Assembly: GCA_963969345.1 (NCBI GenBank)
Contig: OZ017770.1
Location: 8,937,246-9,001,245 of the forward strand
Length of the DNA: 64,000 nt
Direction of reading: 5' to 3'
From: Turbatrix aceti
Lineage: Eukaryota; Nematoda; Chromadorea; Rhabditida; Panagrolaimidae
Under the pieces are notes generated by a model. That model ran no database searches. It had not been told where the DNA came from and worked only from the letters and a program-made list of their open reading frames with translations. A program made the position numbers and the translations under genes. This document shows, piece after piece, positions 11,401 through 22,246 of this stretch. Position 1 is the stretch's first letter. Each line of letters starts with the position of its first letter.

Positions 11401-12270
11401 CTGGGTACGGGTAGGGCATACATTGGACACAAATTGATCCTCGACACTGAAATAATAACACTCAATTCTGAATGCAACAAAACAAAAACAACTTACATTT
11501 GGCAGGAGGCACTGCATAAGACGTGGTCATCCAAAAGCCTAAAAATAAGAAAAATAAAACTAAAACAAAAAAATTAATGAATTTTGTTAAAAGTAAAAAA
11601 AGTGTAATATCAAAAATGTTAAAACATTAGTTTTCGGAACATTAATCAGCTATTATGATACTACGTGTTATGATGCTCCGCCTATTTATCATTCTTTGAC
11701 TATTGTAAAATTGTATGATATAAGAAAGAGCAATAAATGAAACGAAAAAGTAATAGAAAAAAAATTTAGATAAAAAAATTATATTTATTCATCACAAAAA
11801 AATGCATGTGCACCCAAGTCTGTAAAAAGCAAGGCAGGCCATTAATTTTTTACCAAACGAATGTAATAAAAGTTAAATATAAAAATACTTACTCCTGAAA
11901 ATTCGGATCTTCCGCAACCTGCAGGAGATCGGCATTCTTCGGTCTAAATATAAAAATTTCAAATGATATTAAATAAAAAAAACCAAAAAAAACTTACGCG
12001 AAGACCCGCACACTGAAAGTTTTCAGCTCAGGCGCGTTTCTGAAAAACAAAAAGCAGTTAGAAAAAAATGTGGCAAAACAGAAAAACAATTTTTTTATTA
12101 TTCCAAAATATTTCAAAAAATTTAGTACATATTTTTTTCATGTTACAAATAAAAAAATCTTACCTTGTTGAACGCGCACCCAAAAACACGTTATAAACCA
12201 GCCTTCCATTGTTATAGGTTGGAATTACTTGATCTACGAGGAGAGGTGCCATCTGGGGGATCGCAGACAT
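8488..12270 (-). CDS. 11-exon gene, basic 317-aa protein of unknown function (right-arm copy)
   Basis: Mirror copy of the gene at 1741-5523, with all exon borders at 14011 minus the left-arm positions (first exon 12164-12270, last exon 8488-8647). The frame is intact. Noted differences are few. One lies just upstream of the start codon. Another is an ATC to GTC change in exon 4. A third is GCG to ACG near the end of exon 6, and the last base of exon 6 also differs. Both copies keep all splice sites and the open frame, so either both are active or duplication or conversion is too recent for decay. The two genes are divergent from the palindrome ends and their 3' ends face the spacer. Confidence 0.7.
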
Positions 12271-12542
12271 GGTGGAACAACGGTAACCGAGACACGCAGG
12301 AACGACGTTGCAGGAGGCCCGGAGCGAAAAATCATTTTTTTTTTCTTTTTTTAACAAAAAAAACGCAAATTCCTTGTAAAAAATCCAAACGCGACAAAAA
12401 AAATGTTGAAAAAAACTGGTTCAATGTTGGTAATATTAAAAAAAAGAGAGAATACACGCCCGTACGTTCACACGAAATAAAACTCATTAAAATAATTTGT
12501 AATCGTTCGCGACAACCGACGACGACAACTGGGTAGTCCGAC

Positions 12543-12671
12543 TGGCGCCCTACAGAAGACTACGTGGAAGCCAAGCGACCGCTAGGACGACCACGTATGC
12601 GCTGGACCGACGACCTCGCCATTGCTTACAATGCCCCCACCAAAGACTTTGACTTTAGACGGATTTCCTAA
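12543..12671 (+). pseudogene. Non-LTR retrotransposon RT C-terminal relic (right-arm copy)
   Basis: Mirror copy of 1340-1468 on the plus strand, with the same RPLGRPRMRWTDDLA motif and the same terminal stop. It was carried along when the arm was duplicated rather than inserted independently. Confidence 0.6.
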
Positions 12672-13115
12672 ACTACTGATTTTGATCAAGAAAACTCTTT
12701 AAAACGTTATAAAATTAGTTGTTACGTTCGCAGCCAATAAGTTTGAGCCAAAATACACTAAAATGACTTGACAAAAAGCGAACGCGCAGAATGAAAACAG
12801 AATGCAAAAAAAAACACGAAATCGCAAGCAAAGCGTAATTTTTTGCCCTACCAGTTCGCTCATCATATCACCTATGTTACGCTATCATATCCGCGTGATG
12901 TGCTATCAAAAATAACAGACAAAACAAGGCAAGAACAGCGAACGAGACAACGAAAAAAAACAACGGGAGAACGGAAAACGCTGCGAATGCGACCATGAAA
13001 AAAATGCTTACAACTCTGATTGTCGTTTGACTCAGAATGCCAAACCTCGGGCCAACGCGCGCGCGCGTGCGATTGTCTGCAAGAGCATGGTTTTTTGGAC
13101 AGAGAGCAGTGTTCC

Positions 13116-13477
13116 GCTGACTCCGACTCAGAGTCGACTCTTTGACTCTGACTCTGACTCTGAGAGTCGAGAGTCAGAGTCAGAGTCAGAGTCGAGAGTC
13201 GATTTTTACAAAATGACCTTTTGACTCTTTGGAGTCGACTCTTTGATGAAAATTTTTTGAAAAAAATACACTTTTATAGGCATTTTTGATGCCAAATGTT
13301 TGATTTTGTAAAATAAAAACTCGTTAAAGATGAAAGCACGCAGTTTTAGGCGTTTATTGATGCATTTTTTTGTGAACCTATTTTAACTCGGAGTCAAAGA
13401 GTCGATTCTGGGAGTCGGAGTCGAAAGAGTCGACTCTTTCGACTCTCGACTCTGAGTCAGAGTCGAGAGTCGATTTT
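13116..13477. repeat. GAGTC/GACTC self-complementary arrays (right arm)
   Basis: Mirror image of the left-arm arrays at 534-895, with the same pentamer pattern. Because each array is itself nearly palindromic, it could seed hairpins or intrastrand annealing within the larger palindrome. Confidence 0.85.
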
Positions 13478-14010
13478 GGCCAGAGCGGAACACTGACAGA
13501 GAGTGAGCGGAGAGAGCTGGATTGAGGCGTGCGTACTCTCGACGCGATACTTTTTGAGGTCAGTCAACGGCTGGGGCTGACAGACAAAAGGAGCTACATT
13601 CAAACCAAATGAGCCTCGACCAAAAGCCATGGTTGCCTACCGGGGCTTCGTCTACACGCACGATCACGCTGGCACATCGGCGGCACGCTGAGGGGTGAGT
13701 TTGTGATGGGGCAGAGAGGATCCGGTCCGGAGGCCCAAAATTGGTCAAAGGCGCTGTTAAGCCGGTGAGTTTTTCGAAGGAGTCTGACGTGGTCGGCAGC
13801 AGCCGTGACCTGAATTATGGTGGTCGGAAACGTGCCGAGACAGGTCGCTGAGGCTAAGCGAGCCTAATCCGAACCGGCAGAAGGCCGAGGAAGTCAGTGA
13901 GGAAGCTGGGCGGTTTCAGGAACCAGATAAGGAGTCTGAGGTCAGGAGGAGGTGAAACGAGCCAGACGGGACCGTCGGAGTTCCGAGAGCGGAGGTCATT
14001 TGATCAGAGG

Positions 14011-15352
14011 AGAGTGGAACCCAGGTCGGTCGGGACCGAACTGGAGCCAAGAGTGGCAAATCAAACGGCGGTCGCGCGGACAGACGACGCACGCTCACAA
14101 CCTACCGTCTTTCCGGAATTCAATCAATTTTGGTGAGTGTTTTTATGTAAAGGGTCCAGGCCCGTGTTCCAGGCATGGTGGGAATTAGCACATCCAGTTT
14201 TTCAGCTACGCAAAGGGCAATGCCAGAATAGAGAGAAGGAGGAAGCGTCTAATGCAAAGGAACGTGGGCGAATATCGACCGTCTGTGTGGCAGCGAACGC
14301 GAGGGACAGAGTCCGAGCGTGAATCAGGCCGAAGCTATTTGAACATGACCGAAATCGGCGTAAAGCCCAGGCTATGACTGAGGCAAAGACAACATCTGAT
14401 CCAGGTAGGCCATGCAGGCCTGCATGCATACAGGAGCCAAGGGAAGGATGCGCTCTCGACCCGACAATGACTGAGGGCAACAAAGCAATCTCGACTAAGT
14501 ACCGAACTGCAAAATGCAGATTGGAAAAGATAAAAAAAATTACAGTGAACGAGCATTCATGGGCACTCGAAATGACTATTCTGCGATGCCAGCTGGTCAG
14601 AAACAGAAAGTGGCTGCAGATCTTGACTTGTCGAAACAGGGATATAATTGGTCTAAAGACGAGGTAGTCATTGGTGTGTCAGAGTGCTGCCGTCAGGCAA
14701 ATCCACATACTGACTCTTGGTGGGGTATATAAAGGGTTGCCATACACTGAATAAACTAATCTGACAAGCTTGACAACAGCTCCAACCTCAGACGGCGACA
14801 ACCACCAAACTCACATTGAAGCTCGCCGACGGATCTACTCATTTGAAGTCTTCCTATCGACGACGACTAAGAACGAGGTCAAGTTCGTCGACCTGCCGGG
14901 AGCCGAGAAGGGCAACGTCATGCAGAAAGAAAAATGCCACACAAAAGCGATCGTTAAGGCAAGCGAACGGCGAATCAAAAATATTCATCTTAGTCGGCAT
15001 TAAAAATAAAAAAGAAAAAGGTTTTCGTGAAGACTGAATACTCAAAACTTTTACATACACTCCGAATATTTATGACAATACTGCGACCGAAAAAAAAGAA
15101 AATGCAGCTCTGAAAAAATAATGACAACAAGAAATGACGCACTGCGGGGGACAGCAAAAAAAGGTTATTTTGTAAGAGCGCGATGAATCGATAAATCTGT
15201 CTTCATTCACATAAACGCGTAACGATGCTAGGCAAAGACCATAAATGCTCATTAGCGTGATTTTTTTGTTTTGGCTGTAAACGCTTTATTTTTATTTCTG
15301 TTTTTTAGTTATTTGTTTTTTTTAGCCGGCATTTACGTTTAATTCTCAAAGC
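14011..15352. other. Intergenic region, possible mobile-element debris
   Basis: No gene can be supported. Open frames are short and overlap in several phases without splice signals that join them. At 14727-14760 there is a TATATAAAG box followed 20-30 bp later by AATAAA, a spacing seen in compact LTRs, but no matching second LTR was found. A frame at 14860-14930 reads EVKFVDLPGAEKG, faintly like the kinesin switch-II region (VDLAGSE). It is too short to call. Confidence 0.5.
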
Positions 15353-15817
15353 ATGCAGAATGTTGTCAACGATCTCACCTGTTCTTTTGACCGGGTTGAA
15401 ATGTAGGTTGTTTTGAATACGTTATCTATGTATAGTGGATTTTTTTGCAGCAGTTTGACCAACCGTCTGACCGCATACAGCCACCGCGAAAGTGCTCTCT
15501 GCCACTACCGTCAAAAGACTAGTCCTACGCATCCGCTTACGGCGTTCGCCCTGTTCTGCAAGGCTCGCTGTGACTCAGACGTCGTCAAGAATGCTCGTAC
15601 GCTCACCGAGCAGTGGAAGGCCCTGACGAAGGCCGAGCGCGCCCCTTTCGAAGAAAAGGCTAAGAAGAACCTTGCCATCCTCACTGCCATCAAGGCATTG
15701 AAGAAGCCTCACGGCGCTGTTTGCAAAAGAATGAAAGCTAAAACATGCGCCAAGAAGGGTTCTCTCGGCAGCTACAACAATATTGTCTACAACCACGTTG
15801 CCGATCGTCTCAAGTGA
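15353..15817 (+). CDS. HMG-box protein
   Basis: Two exons (15353-15402 and 15451-15817) join across a 48-bp GT-AG intron to give a protein of about 138 residues. The central part matches an HMG box: PTHPLTAFALFCKARC, then WKALTKAERAPFEEKAKK. These carry the N-terminal P-x-PLTAF strand and the helix-2 W..L...ER.P(F/Y)..KA pattern of HMGB-like domains. HMG boxes bind and bend DNA in the nucleus. The C-terminal 45 residues are basic. The ATG follows a T-rich AG (TTTTTTTAG at 15317-15325), consistent with an acceptor upstream. Polyadenylation signals AATAAA lie at about 15897 and 15927. The N-terminal 30 residues resemble nothing I know. Confidence 0.8.
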
Positions 15818-16542
15818 AAGAGAAAAATCACCGTCAAGAACCAGAAGAGTGTTAAGGCTGTTGTAAGTGTAACATTTGAAAAAAAATCATTTTTATAATA
15901 AATTAATGTTTTGCTATTCTTCTTTAATAAATAAATAACCATTGCTTTACCAAAAAGTGTGTATTATTGGGGCATTAGAACAAATGTTATTTTCGCGTAA
16001 ACCATGAATCTTTGGGCAACGTCTCAGATTATTTGCTTTGTATTTCTACCGGAAACTGACGAAATACGGTTTTTTAACGATAATCAGAACTGTTGTCCTC
16101 CGTGTCACCGAAAATAACTTCAGCTTAAGTCTTTGGGGTTCTTAGATTCCGGTTGAGTGATGTGCGACTTGCTAGACTAGATACAATCGATAAAAATAAA
16201 ATCCAATTTTGTATCCAACCTTCGGTAACATGACGATGTGTTTTTCGTTTTAAATTTTACACACAAATGCGTTATTATTATTTTCACATTTTTAAACCAT
16301 TTTTATATGCTCACGTTTATCAACTGTATCTGTTAGTAATTTATATCTGTTTGCCTTTGAAATCTGGTTGAAAAAATGCTGCGTGTTCGAAGGGGGTTTT
16401 ACTGCGAACAGCAAGACAAATTTAATTTTTAAAATTTTTTTTGTAGTAACTGGTTAATGCATTTGACGTAATAAATGTCAACCCCAAAGCAGAAAAGCAC
16501 AGTAGTTTTGACTATTTTCTCTCAAACAGCACGCAAGCAGCT
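15818..16542. other. AT-rich intergenic region
   Basis: 3' untranslated region and polyadenylation signals of the HMG-box gene to about 15950, then AT-rich DNA with no gene, tRNA or repeat that I can support. Confidence 0.5.
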
Positions 16543-16659
16543 CCAGCTGTCAGAAAGGGAAGAGACGCAGTGGATCCAGCGGACTGGTGGCTGAGCGAGA
16601 GACCCGTGTACACTCAGTACCTTGCAGCTGCTACCAACCGACTAGTGCGCCTATGGTAA
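16543..16659 (+). pseudogene. hAT transposase dimerisation-domain fragment
   Basis: A 38-codon frame reads PAVRKGRDAVDPADWWLSER then TQYLAAATNRL and ends in TAA. The pattern DPxxWW, about ten residues, then LAxxAxxxLxI is the start of the C-terminal hAT dimerisation domain. The downstream TSxxSER part is missing. A second copy of the same piece lies at 26302-26440. Upstream a T-rich AG could be a splice acceptor, so use as an exon cannot be excluded. Confidence 0.5.
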
Positions 16660-16980
16660 TGCAACTAACATAAAAAAAATGTTAATACACCTCATCCACG
16701 CAAATTATGTACGACAACATTGAGTGTGCATCACAAAACCATTGAAGGAAGCATTGGTCAGTGTTTGTCTCCAAAGATAACCTAATCTCGTTGCATGCAG
16801 CATGAAAAAAAACAAAAAAAAAGTGGTGTGCGCATGAAAAGCGGACTTGCTTTGAGCACTCGATTTGCAGACGTCAATTGGCGAGTCCACAGCTCCAACG
16901 TCACTCAGTCAGGACGACGAGAGAATATCTCACGTTGATCAACTCTCGCTCGAGCTGCGCGTAGATGACGTTGCGGTTTA

Positions 16981-17297
16981 CTGTCCCCAGTTAACTGCAT
17001 TTGACACCATATCGCCTTGAGTCTGCCTTTAATCTTTATCCCATATTCACCTCGATGGGAGAAACAAGCCTGTAACTTTCTGCGTTTCGTCGGTTTTTCG
17101 TCTGGCACAACTTTTTCGCGCATCTAACAATAAGCTACTTTTATTGTCTTGTGCCAATAAAGGTCAACGTCCGCTTTTTGACACCTGCGCACCGATGACA
17201 GTCGTGCGTTTTCAGGAGAAGAATTTGTATAATTAACCGGGAGTCGTGCCGAATAAAAGTGACTTGATTGGAGTGCTTTTGATTGCGGGTACATGAC
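16981..17297. promoter_or_regulatory. Duplicated 5' flank of SH2-pseudokinase genes
   Basis: Direct repeat of 5939-6258, mirrored again at 7753-8072. It ends at the start codon of the SH2-pseudokinase gene. Because it was copied together with the gene it probably contains the promoter. No TATA box at a fixed distance is obvious. The third SH2 copy lacks this block beyond about 35 bp, so that copy may have lost its promoter. Confidence 0.45.
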
Positions 17298-18899
17298 ATG
17301 TGTGTCAAAGAGAAGCTCAAAGCGCGAGTGAACTATCGATTGATGTGAGTTTGCCGTGACTCGTTGCTTTCTCGGCGAGCGTTGATTTTATTTCTTTCAG
17401 CGAGCGCATGACTGAGTTTGATAAATTTCCGCCGCCGCTGGTTGATGCAATCCGGTTCAACTGCTTGACTTTGCCGTACGTCTTCTGCAACGCGAGCTCC
17501 GCGCAACTCAGGCGAGAGTTGATCAACGTGGGCGATTTTCTCGTCGTCCTCGGTGAGCGGAAAATGACGTTGGAACTGTGTGTCCGCGTTAGCAACTCGG
17601 CCATCGACGTGTTTCCCATCGACATCACCGTGGTGAGGTTTTTTTTATGATTTTTATAAAGTAATGCGCCGGTTTGACAGAAGAACAGCCGCGTGTGCTT
17701 TTCCATCGGCCCAAATTCCTTTCATCTGCTCAGCTCCCTAATCGACGTCTACCGGGCCAAAAACTTTACCATCAGAACCACAGATCGTCGAACCAGACTC
17801 AAGACAAGCATCTTTCGGCAGAGTAATCGTAGGTTTTATGCTAGTGTGAAAACTTACGTTCTCCTGTGTTTTAGAAATCAGCGGATTGTTTGGCCATGGC
17901 CGCGTCATCAAAATCGATCACCAGGAGGGTTTTGTTCGTGCACTGAGTGTTTCCTACGCCGCGCACTCACAAATCAGATCCCACGTCTCCAAGCTACTCG
18001 CACCAGTTCATGAGAACGTCTGTCGTGTCCTGGACTACGAGTTGTATTCGCTCGGACGCCAACTGCCACCTCTGATTCTGCTGCGCTACGAATTATGCTT
18101 ATCGACGTTGATTCAGCACTTCTCAGGTCTCAAATTTCCGCTTTCGACTCGTCGATACGCCAAATGGGCCTTGGAGGTTAGTCGCACACTGGTTTTATGA
18201 ATTCATGTTTCGTTTCAGTTGACCCAGGCCGTCGACTACCTCGAAGACGTCGGCTGCTCTGTTCGATGTGTCACTCTCCGCTCCTGCATGCTCTCCGGCA
18301 ACGAAATTCTCAAACTGAGTGACTTCTGGCCCGACTGCGACTCCCAGAACAACCGCTTCTGGCTTCCGCAAGAATGTCAAGTTGACGAGAACGTAGTTGA
18401 GAATGGCCCGCAGCATCAAGATCAGTGGCGCTGGACACCGCCCGAGGTCATGGAAAGCGGCCGCTGGAACAATGCGAGTCCGTCCTGGAAGCTGGGGGCA
18501 CTGGTCTACCAGATCTTCACCCATGGGCAGGTCCCTATTCGGCCGGCATTCTCGTCGTTGTCTGAATTCATCCGCTCAGAGCTCCCGGCCGATGAACTGT
18601 ACTTTCTGGGGACGCCTGTCAACAGAGAAGCCTACAGCAAGCACGTCAACTACCAGACGAGTTGCCAGCTGGTTCGCTCGTTCAAAAGCCTGCTGCCTAA
18701 GATTCCAGAGTCGTTTGCGTACGTTTAGTTTCCGGAAAAATCATGATTAGTTGCTCCTTTTTTTAGACAGATTTTCTCAGCGTGCATGAATCGTGACATT
18801 AACGCCAGGCCCGGAATCGGCGAGATCAAGCAGGTCGTTCAGCGCGAGTACAGCTTTTGCAAAATGTCGTTTGCCATCAGCAAGTTGCTCATCATATAA
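17298..18899 (+). CDS. SH2 domain-pseudokinase protein (copy 2, the only complete one)
   Basis: Six exons (17298-17344, 17401-17632, 17681-17828, 17875-18176, 18219-18718, 18767-18899) give 453 residues. Residues ~35-140 resemble an SH2 domain: GDFLVVLGERK, LELCVRVSN, a FHLLSSLIDVYRAKNF stretch like SLxELVxYY, then LKTSI. The FLVR arginine that binds phosphotyrosine is valine. The rest matches a Fes/Fer-type tyrosine kinase fold: FGHGRVIKI (glycine loop), HENVCRVLDY, WRWTPPEVMESGRW (like KWTAPE), WKLGALVYQIFTHGQVP, and NARPGI (subdomain XI). The VAIK lysine is absent (VRALSV), HRD is replaced by RSCML, and DFG is DFW. It is thus predicted to be catalytically dead and unlikely to bind phosphotyrosine normally. 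Nematodes are known for many SH2-kinase paralogs; function here is unknown. Confidence 0.8.
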
Positions 18900-20105
18900 C
18901 TAACCAACTGTGTGAATAACGTCCATCTTCTCAATTTTTTTACTCTGTCCATATTCATCCTTTTTTTTATAAACCAAACGACGACTTTCTGCCAAAACCG
19001 ATGGAGATGTTCAAAAGTTTTTACCGCACACCTAAATCGCTACGATCTGCCAGGTATCCCCCGAGTAGTGCGTAATCACCTTGCTATTCCTGCTTTACCT
19101 GTGTTTTTTGAGTGTGCCTGAACGGCACGCAGCGAAGTGCAGTTCTGTGCCGGTACCGGTTGTGCGCAGTGCAGCGCGCGGCAAGCCAATTTCAGGTCGG
19201 CAGCTTCCCGCGCAAGTCTAGGAAAACGCACCACACATGCTTGCTTGTTGATTCCAATTCACTGTACATAGATAAGATCTGCCGGAAGCCGGAAATTTTG
19301 TTAAAAAGTATCAAAATCTGGCTGATCCTGTTTTTCAAAGCTCAGTGCCCGTAAGCGTTTTTTTAATTTTTAGTGCTCTCAAAATTGATTTGAAAAAGGC
19401 TATATTAATATCAGATATTGTTAACACAGTCCTCAAGATCCTCCAACCCTAGTTTTCCTCAAACACAATCAAGAATTTTTTTTTCTGATGTTGAGGTGTT
19501 ACCTCGGATTGTTTTTGGGAATCAAAAACGTTCTTAGTAAATCCGAGGTTAAACTTATCCTTTTGAACGGTCAAAAAATAAACTCTATTTTTTTTATAGC
19601 CGTAATTTGTTGTGATTCGCCTTCGCAACCGTCCTTAAATTTTACGCCGGATCGAATGAACCTACTCCCGTTATCGTAGGTTCAACCATTGTTTTGCAAA
19701 ACCCGAACTTATCCTTTTGACTTTACAAGAAAGCCAGTCATTTACACATGTATAATATCCGTTGCATATGATTTCGTTAACGCAAACGAACGTGTGATTC
19801 CGGTGTAAAAAAAACGGATTAATGTGTGCAAAGTTGAAACTAATTTGAACACAATTATTATACATACAATACAAACTAATAATTGAGCCATGCAAATTAT
19901 TCACTCCATTTATAAAAACAAGATAAACGATATTGACAGAGGGACAGAACATAAAAAATGACAGACCGTAAACGGCATCGGAAAGAAAACCAACTGGAGA
20001 CTCGATGCTTGGCCCTGGATAAAGATGGGTAATGCAGAGCAGGACGAACTCGTATTCCAGCGGCCGTCTTCCATGACCTCAGGCGGTGTCCGGCGCCACA
20101 GAGAT
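18900..20105. other. Intergenic region containing repeat R1
   Basis: Apart from the R1 repeat at 19086-19260, this holds AT-rich DNA with short inverted repeats near 19497-19550 (CCTCGGATT pairing with AATCCGAGG). No gene is supported. Confidence 0.5.
19086..19260. repeat. Dispersed repeat R1, copy a
   Basis: About 170 bp containing TTTTTTGAGTG, GGTACCGGTTGTGCGCAGTG and the stretch from GCGCGGCAAGCC to CACACATGCTTG. The same block recurs at about 55150-55237 (partial), 56124-56330 and 61992-62205, and its last 50 bp at 58421-58470. Its inner part has short open frames but none is shared as protein. It is an unclassified non-autonomous repeat. Confidence 0.75.
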
Positions 20106-21838
20106 TTATTCAGTGTTGCTGTACTGCCTTTTCCGATATGACTAAAAAATAATTTACATTAATAAAAAATAACATGTGCCAAAATTGCTTACGATGAACC
20201 CTAATAAGGTCAAATGATTTTTGTACAAAAAAAGCTAACTCACCGCCTTTGTTTCCCGAACGGCGATCTCTCCCTGGTGAAGAAACCTGAGGTCTTGGAC
20301 AGGCATGCGAATCACTGAAAAACATAAAAGAAATGTTGTCAAAGTGTACAAACAGGCAAACATACGCGTGAGGGTGTGGAGCCCGGATGCCCGTTGGATC
20401 ACCCCAATATTACCCTGCCCGGACTGGAAACCAAACGGCCTTCCACTTTCGAGTTCTTGAAGCAGAGTACGAGCTTCTGAACGCTCGTGACACAAAAAAT
20501 CAACCACGACGCTTTCCATGCCAACGGTTGGAATTTTCGGAACGACAAATTTTATCTTGATCTGCCGTCGCTGCCCCTTTCGGCGAACCTATAACGGTTT
20601 TTTTTATTATTAGCTGCTGCAAAAAATAATCCCTTTAACCAACCTGCAGCTTGAGCGTAAGCTGGCCCACGGGAAAGTTGTAGCCGTGAAGTAAGATGTA
20701 CTCAACGCCGTCATCAATCGAAGCCGGGGTGATTCGAATAGTGAAACAACGAAAGACCTTAAATTTTAATTTTTTTTCAATATTGACAAAAAACCATTTA
20801 AACTTACATGGTTTTTCAGATCGACTTCGGTCAGAACTTTCTTCACCCCAGTTTTGTTAACGTTGACCGCAAAAATGTTCACCGCGCCGATGGCTGCCTC
20901 ATGCCTAGATTGGAAAAAATGTTAAAAAAACTTTTATACTTTTATATAAAATTTGCGCATTACGAATCCAACCAGAAAAATACTAAAATATGCTCGCTAA
21001 ATACAAAAAATATTAGTTTTTTTTGGTTGCGACTTTGATTTCCGAAAGGGCATAATGCTAAGCAAAAAAATTAAAGTGCGTTATGTTAAAAAAAGTTGTT
21101 TTGCAAAAATGCAATATAAAAAATGTTAAATTAAAGTTTTAAAACACAAACGGTAAAACCAGGAATTGTTTTAGGCGACGGTGAAAATTCCCTGGGTCGC
21201 TGAGAGACGTAATCAAGACAAGGGTACCGAAGATCGGGTTTGCTGGGTCCCGTCCACCAAGTAGGCCCATCGCCTTGGTGATGGCTTCGTTGGTTGGACC
21301 AAAGTTGGAAGAAGTTACTGAACCTGCGGATCGCAGAATGCATCTCAAATGACATCCAAACTGAAAAATCCAACGCTCAAAAATCATAAAAATTGGTTTT
21401 AAGAACATACATTGACCATACTCGGGAATTCCTTTTGTGGGAAAGATTGAACAACTACACGCTCGTTAACCAGAAAGCCTACGCCAAACGACGTAGCTTT
21501 GGGCTTCAGAAGCGAACAAGCAGTGGAAAAACACATTCAGAACACAACTCGATTGCGTCATTGAGCAATGATTCCTTCAACAAAAAAACTTTCATCCAAA
21601 TCCTGAAAGATATAAAAACTCACGTTTTCTGAGGACGCAAATGAGGGTATATCTACGAAAAAAAGCACCCTTTGCCGAGGCTTTTCCGCCTTCTAAAAAA
21701 CGCATGTATAATAAAAAAATTAATCGATTGAAAAAAAACTAAAAGAAAATTATTTTAACAACATACCCTTATGTTCGCGGTTGTCTCGAATGCCAAGGAT
21801 CCAGCATTACCATCAACAGTGTCGATAAGCTGATTCAT
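20106..21838 (-). CDS. Predicted secreted-type or cytoplasmic protein with a degenerate VWA-like fold
   Basis: The 3' part is well supported: exons 20808-20904, 20644-20757, 20366-20588, 20244-20314 and 20106-20141 splice in frame to a TAA stop. The 5' part (ATG at 21838, exons in 21131-21838) is less certain because a stop near 21556 breaks one exon. In order the pieces read RVLFFVDIPSF, GPTNEAITKAMGLLGG, FGTLVLITSLSDPG, and AIGAVNIFAVNVNKTGVKK. This series fits the strands of a von Willebrand A domain (xxVFVxDxS, AL..A, VLVLITDG, GVxIFAVGV), but the metal-binding DxSxS is reduced to DIPSF. The C-terminal ~150 residues are unknown. It may be a decaying gene or my 5' model may be wrong. Confidence 0.45.
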
Positions 21839-22246
21839 GTCGGCTAGACGTCGTCGAAGCGAGCGGAGAGAGCCGGATTGAGGTCTGAGTACTCTCGACG
21901 CAATACCGTAGGCTCTCGGAGCGAAAGCGAGCGATAGCGGAGCGAAAAACAAGTTTTTCGCGTAGAAGCGAGGAAACGAAGTGACGAAGGAACGAGGTTC
22001 CGAAGCGACGGAGTGGAAAGTGATGTTATTGCAAATGTGTCAGCTAACTCGCTCGTTTTTTTCGTGTTTAGACCAGGGAGTGCGCAGCGTTTGTCTAGTG
22101 CACTCCATTCTCCTCCATTGCACGACAGAGAACAGAAGAGATTCATTGTGCAGGACACGCTAGTTTTATAAACTGAAAAAAATCATCGCACGTAGTCAAG
22201 TAAAGCACTCTGAATTTTTGGTCTATATTTGTAGTTGAAGGTAAAT
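21839..22246. other. GA-rich intergenic segment with a shared 48-bp motif
   Basis: Positions 21857-21904 match about 48 bp of the palindrome arms (13504-13550, mirrored at 461-507), from GAGCGGAGAGAG to ACTCTCGACGC. It is followed by GAAGCGA-type repeats up to 22020. No gene is supported. Confidence 0.5.

Larger units (their letters stand above)
7587..14010. repeat. Right arm of the giant inverted repeat
   Basis: This is the reverse complement of 1-6424 with identical spacing throughout. It carries the same 11-exon gene on the minus strand, the same retrotransposon relic and the same GAGTC arrays. The match can only be followed to 14010 because the left arm begins at the window edge. Bases after 14010 may still belong to the arm. 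Confidence 0.97.

Noticed and set aside
14690..14790. Second LTR retrotransposon suggested by TATATAAAG and AATAAA
   Set aside because: No partner LTR, primer-binding site or polypurine tract was found in the window.
14857..14935. Kinesin motor fragment (EVKFVDLPGAEKG resembles switch II VDLAGSE)
   Set aside because: Only about seven residues align, flanking residues do not fit a motor domain, and no neighbouring exon supports it.
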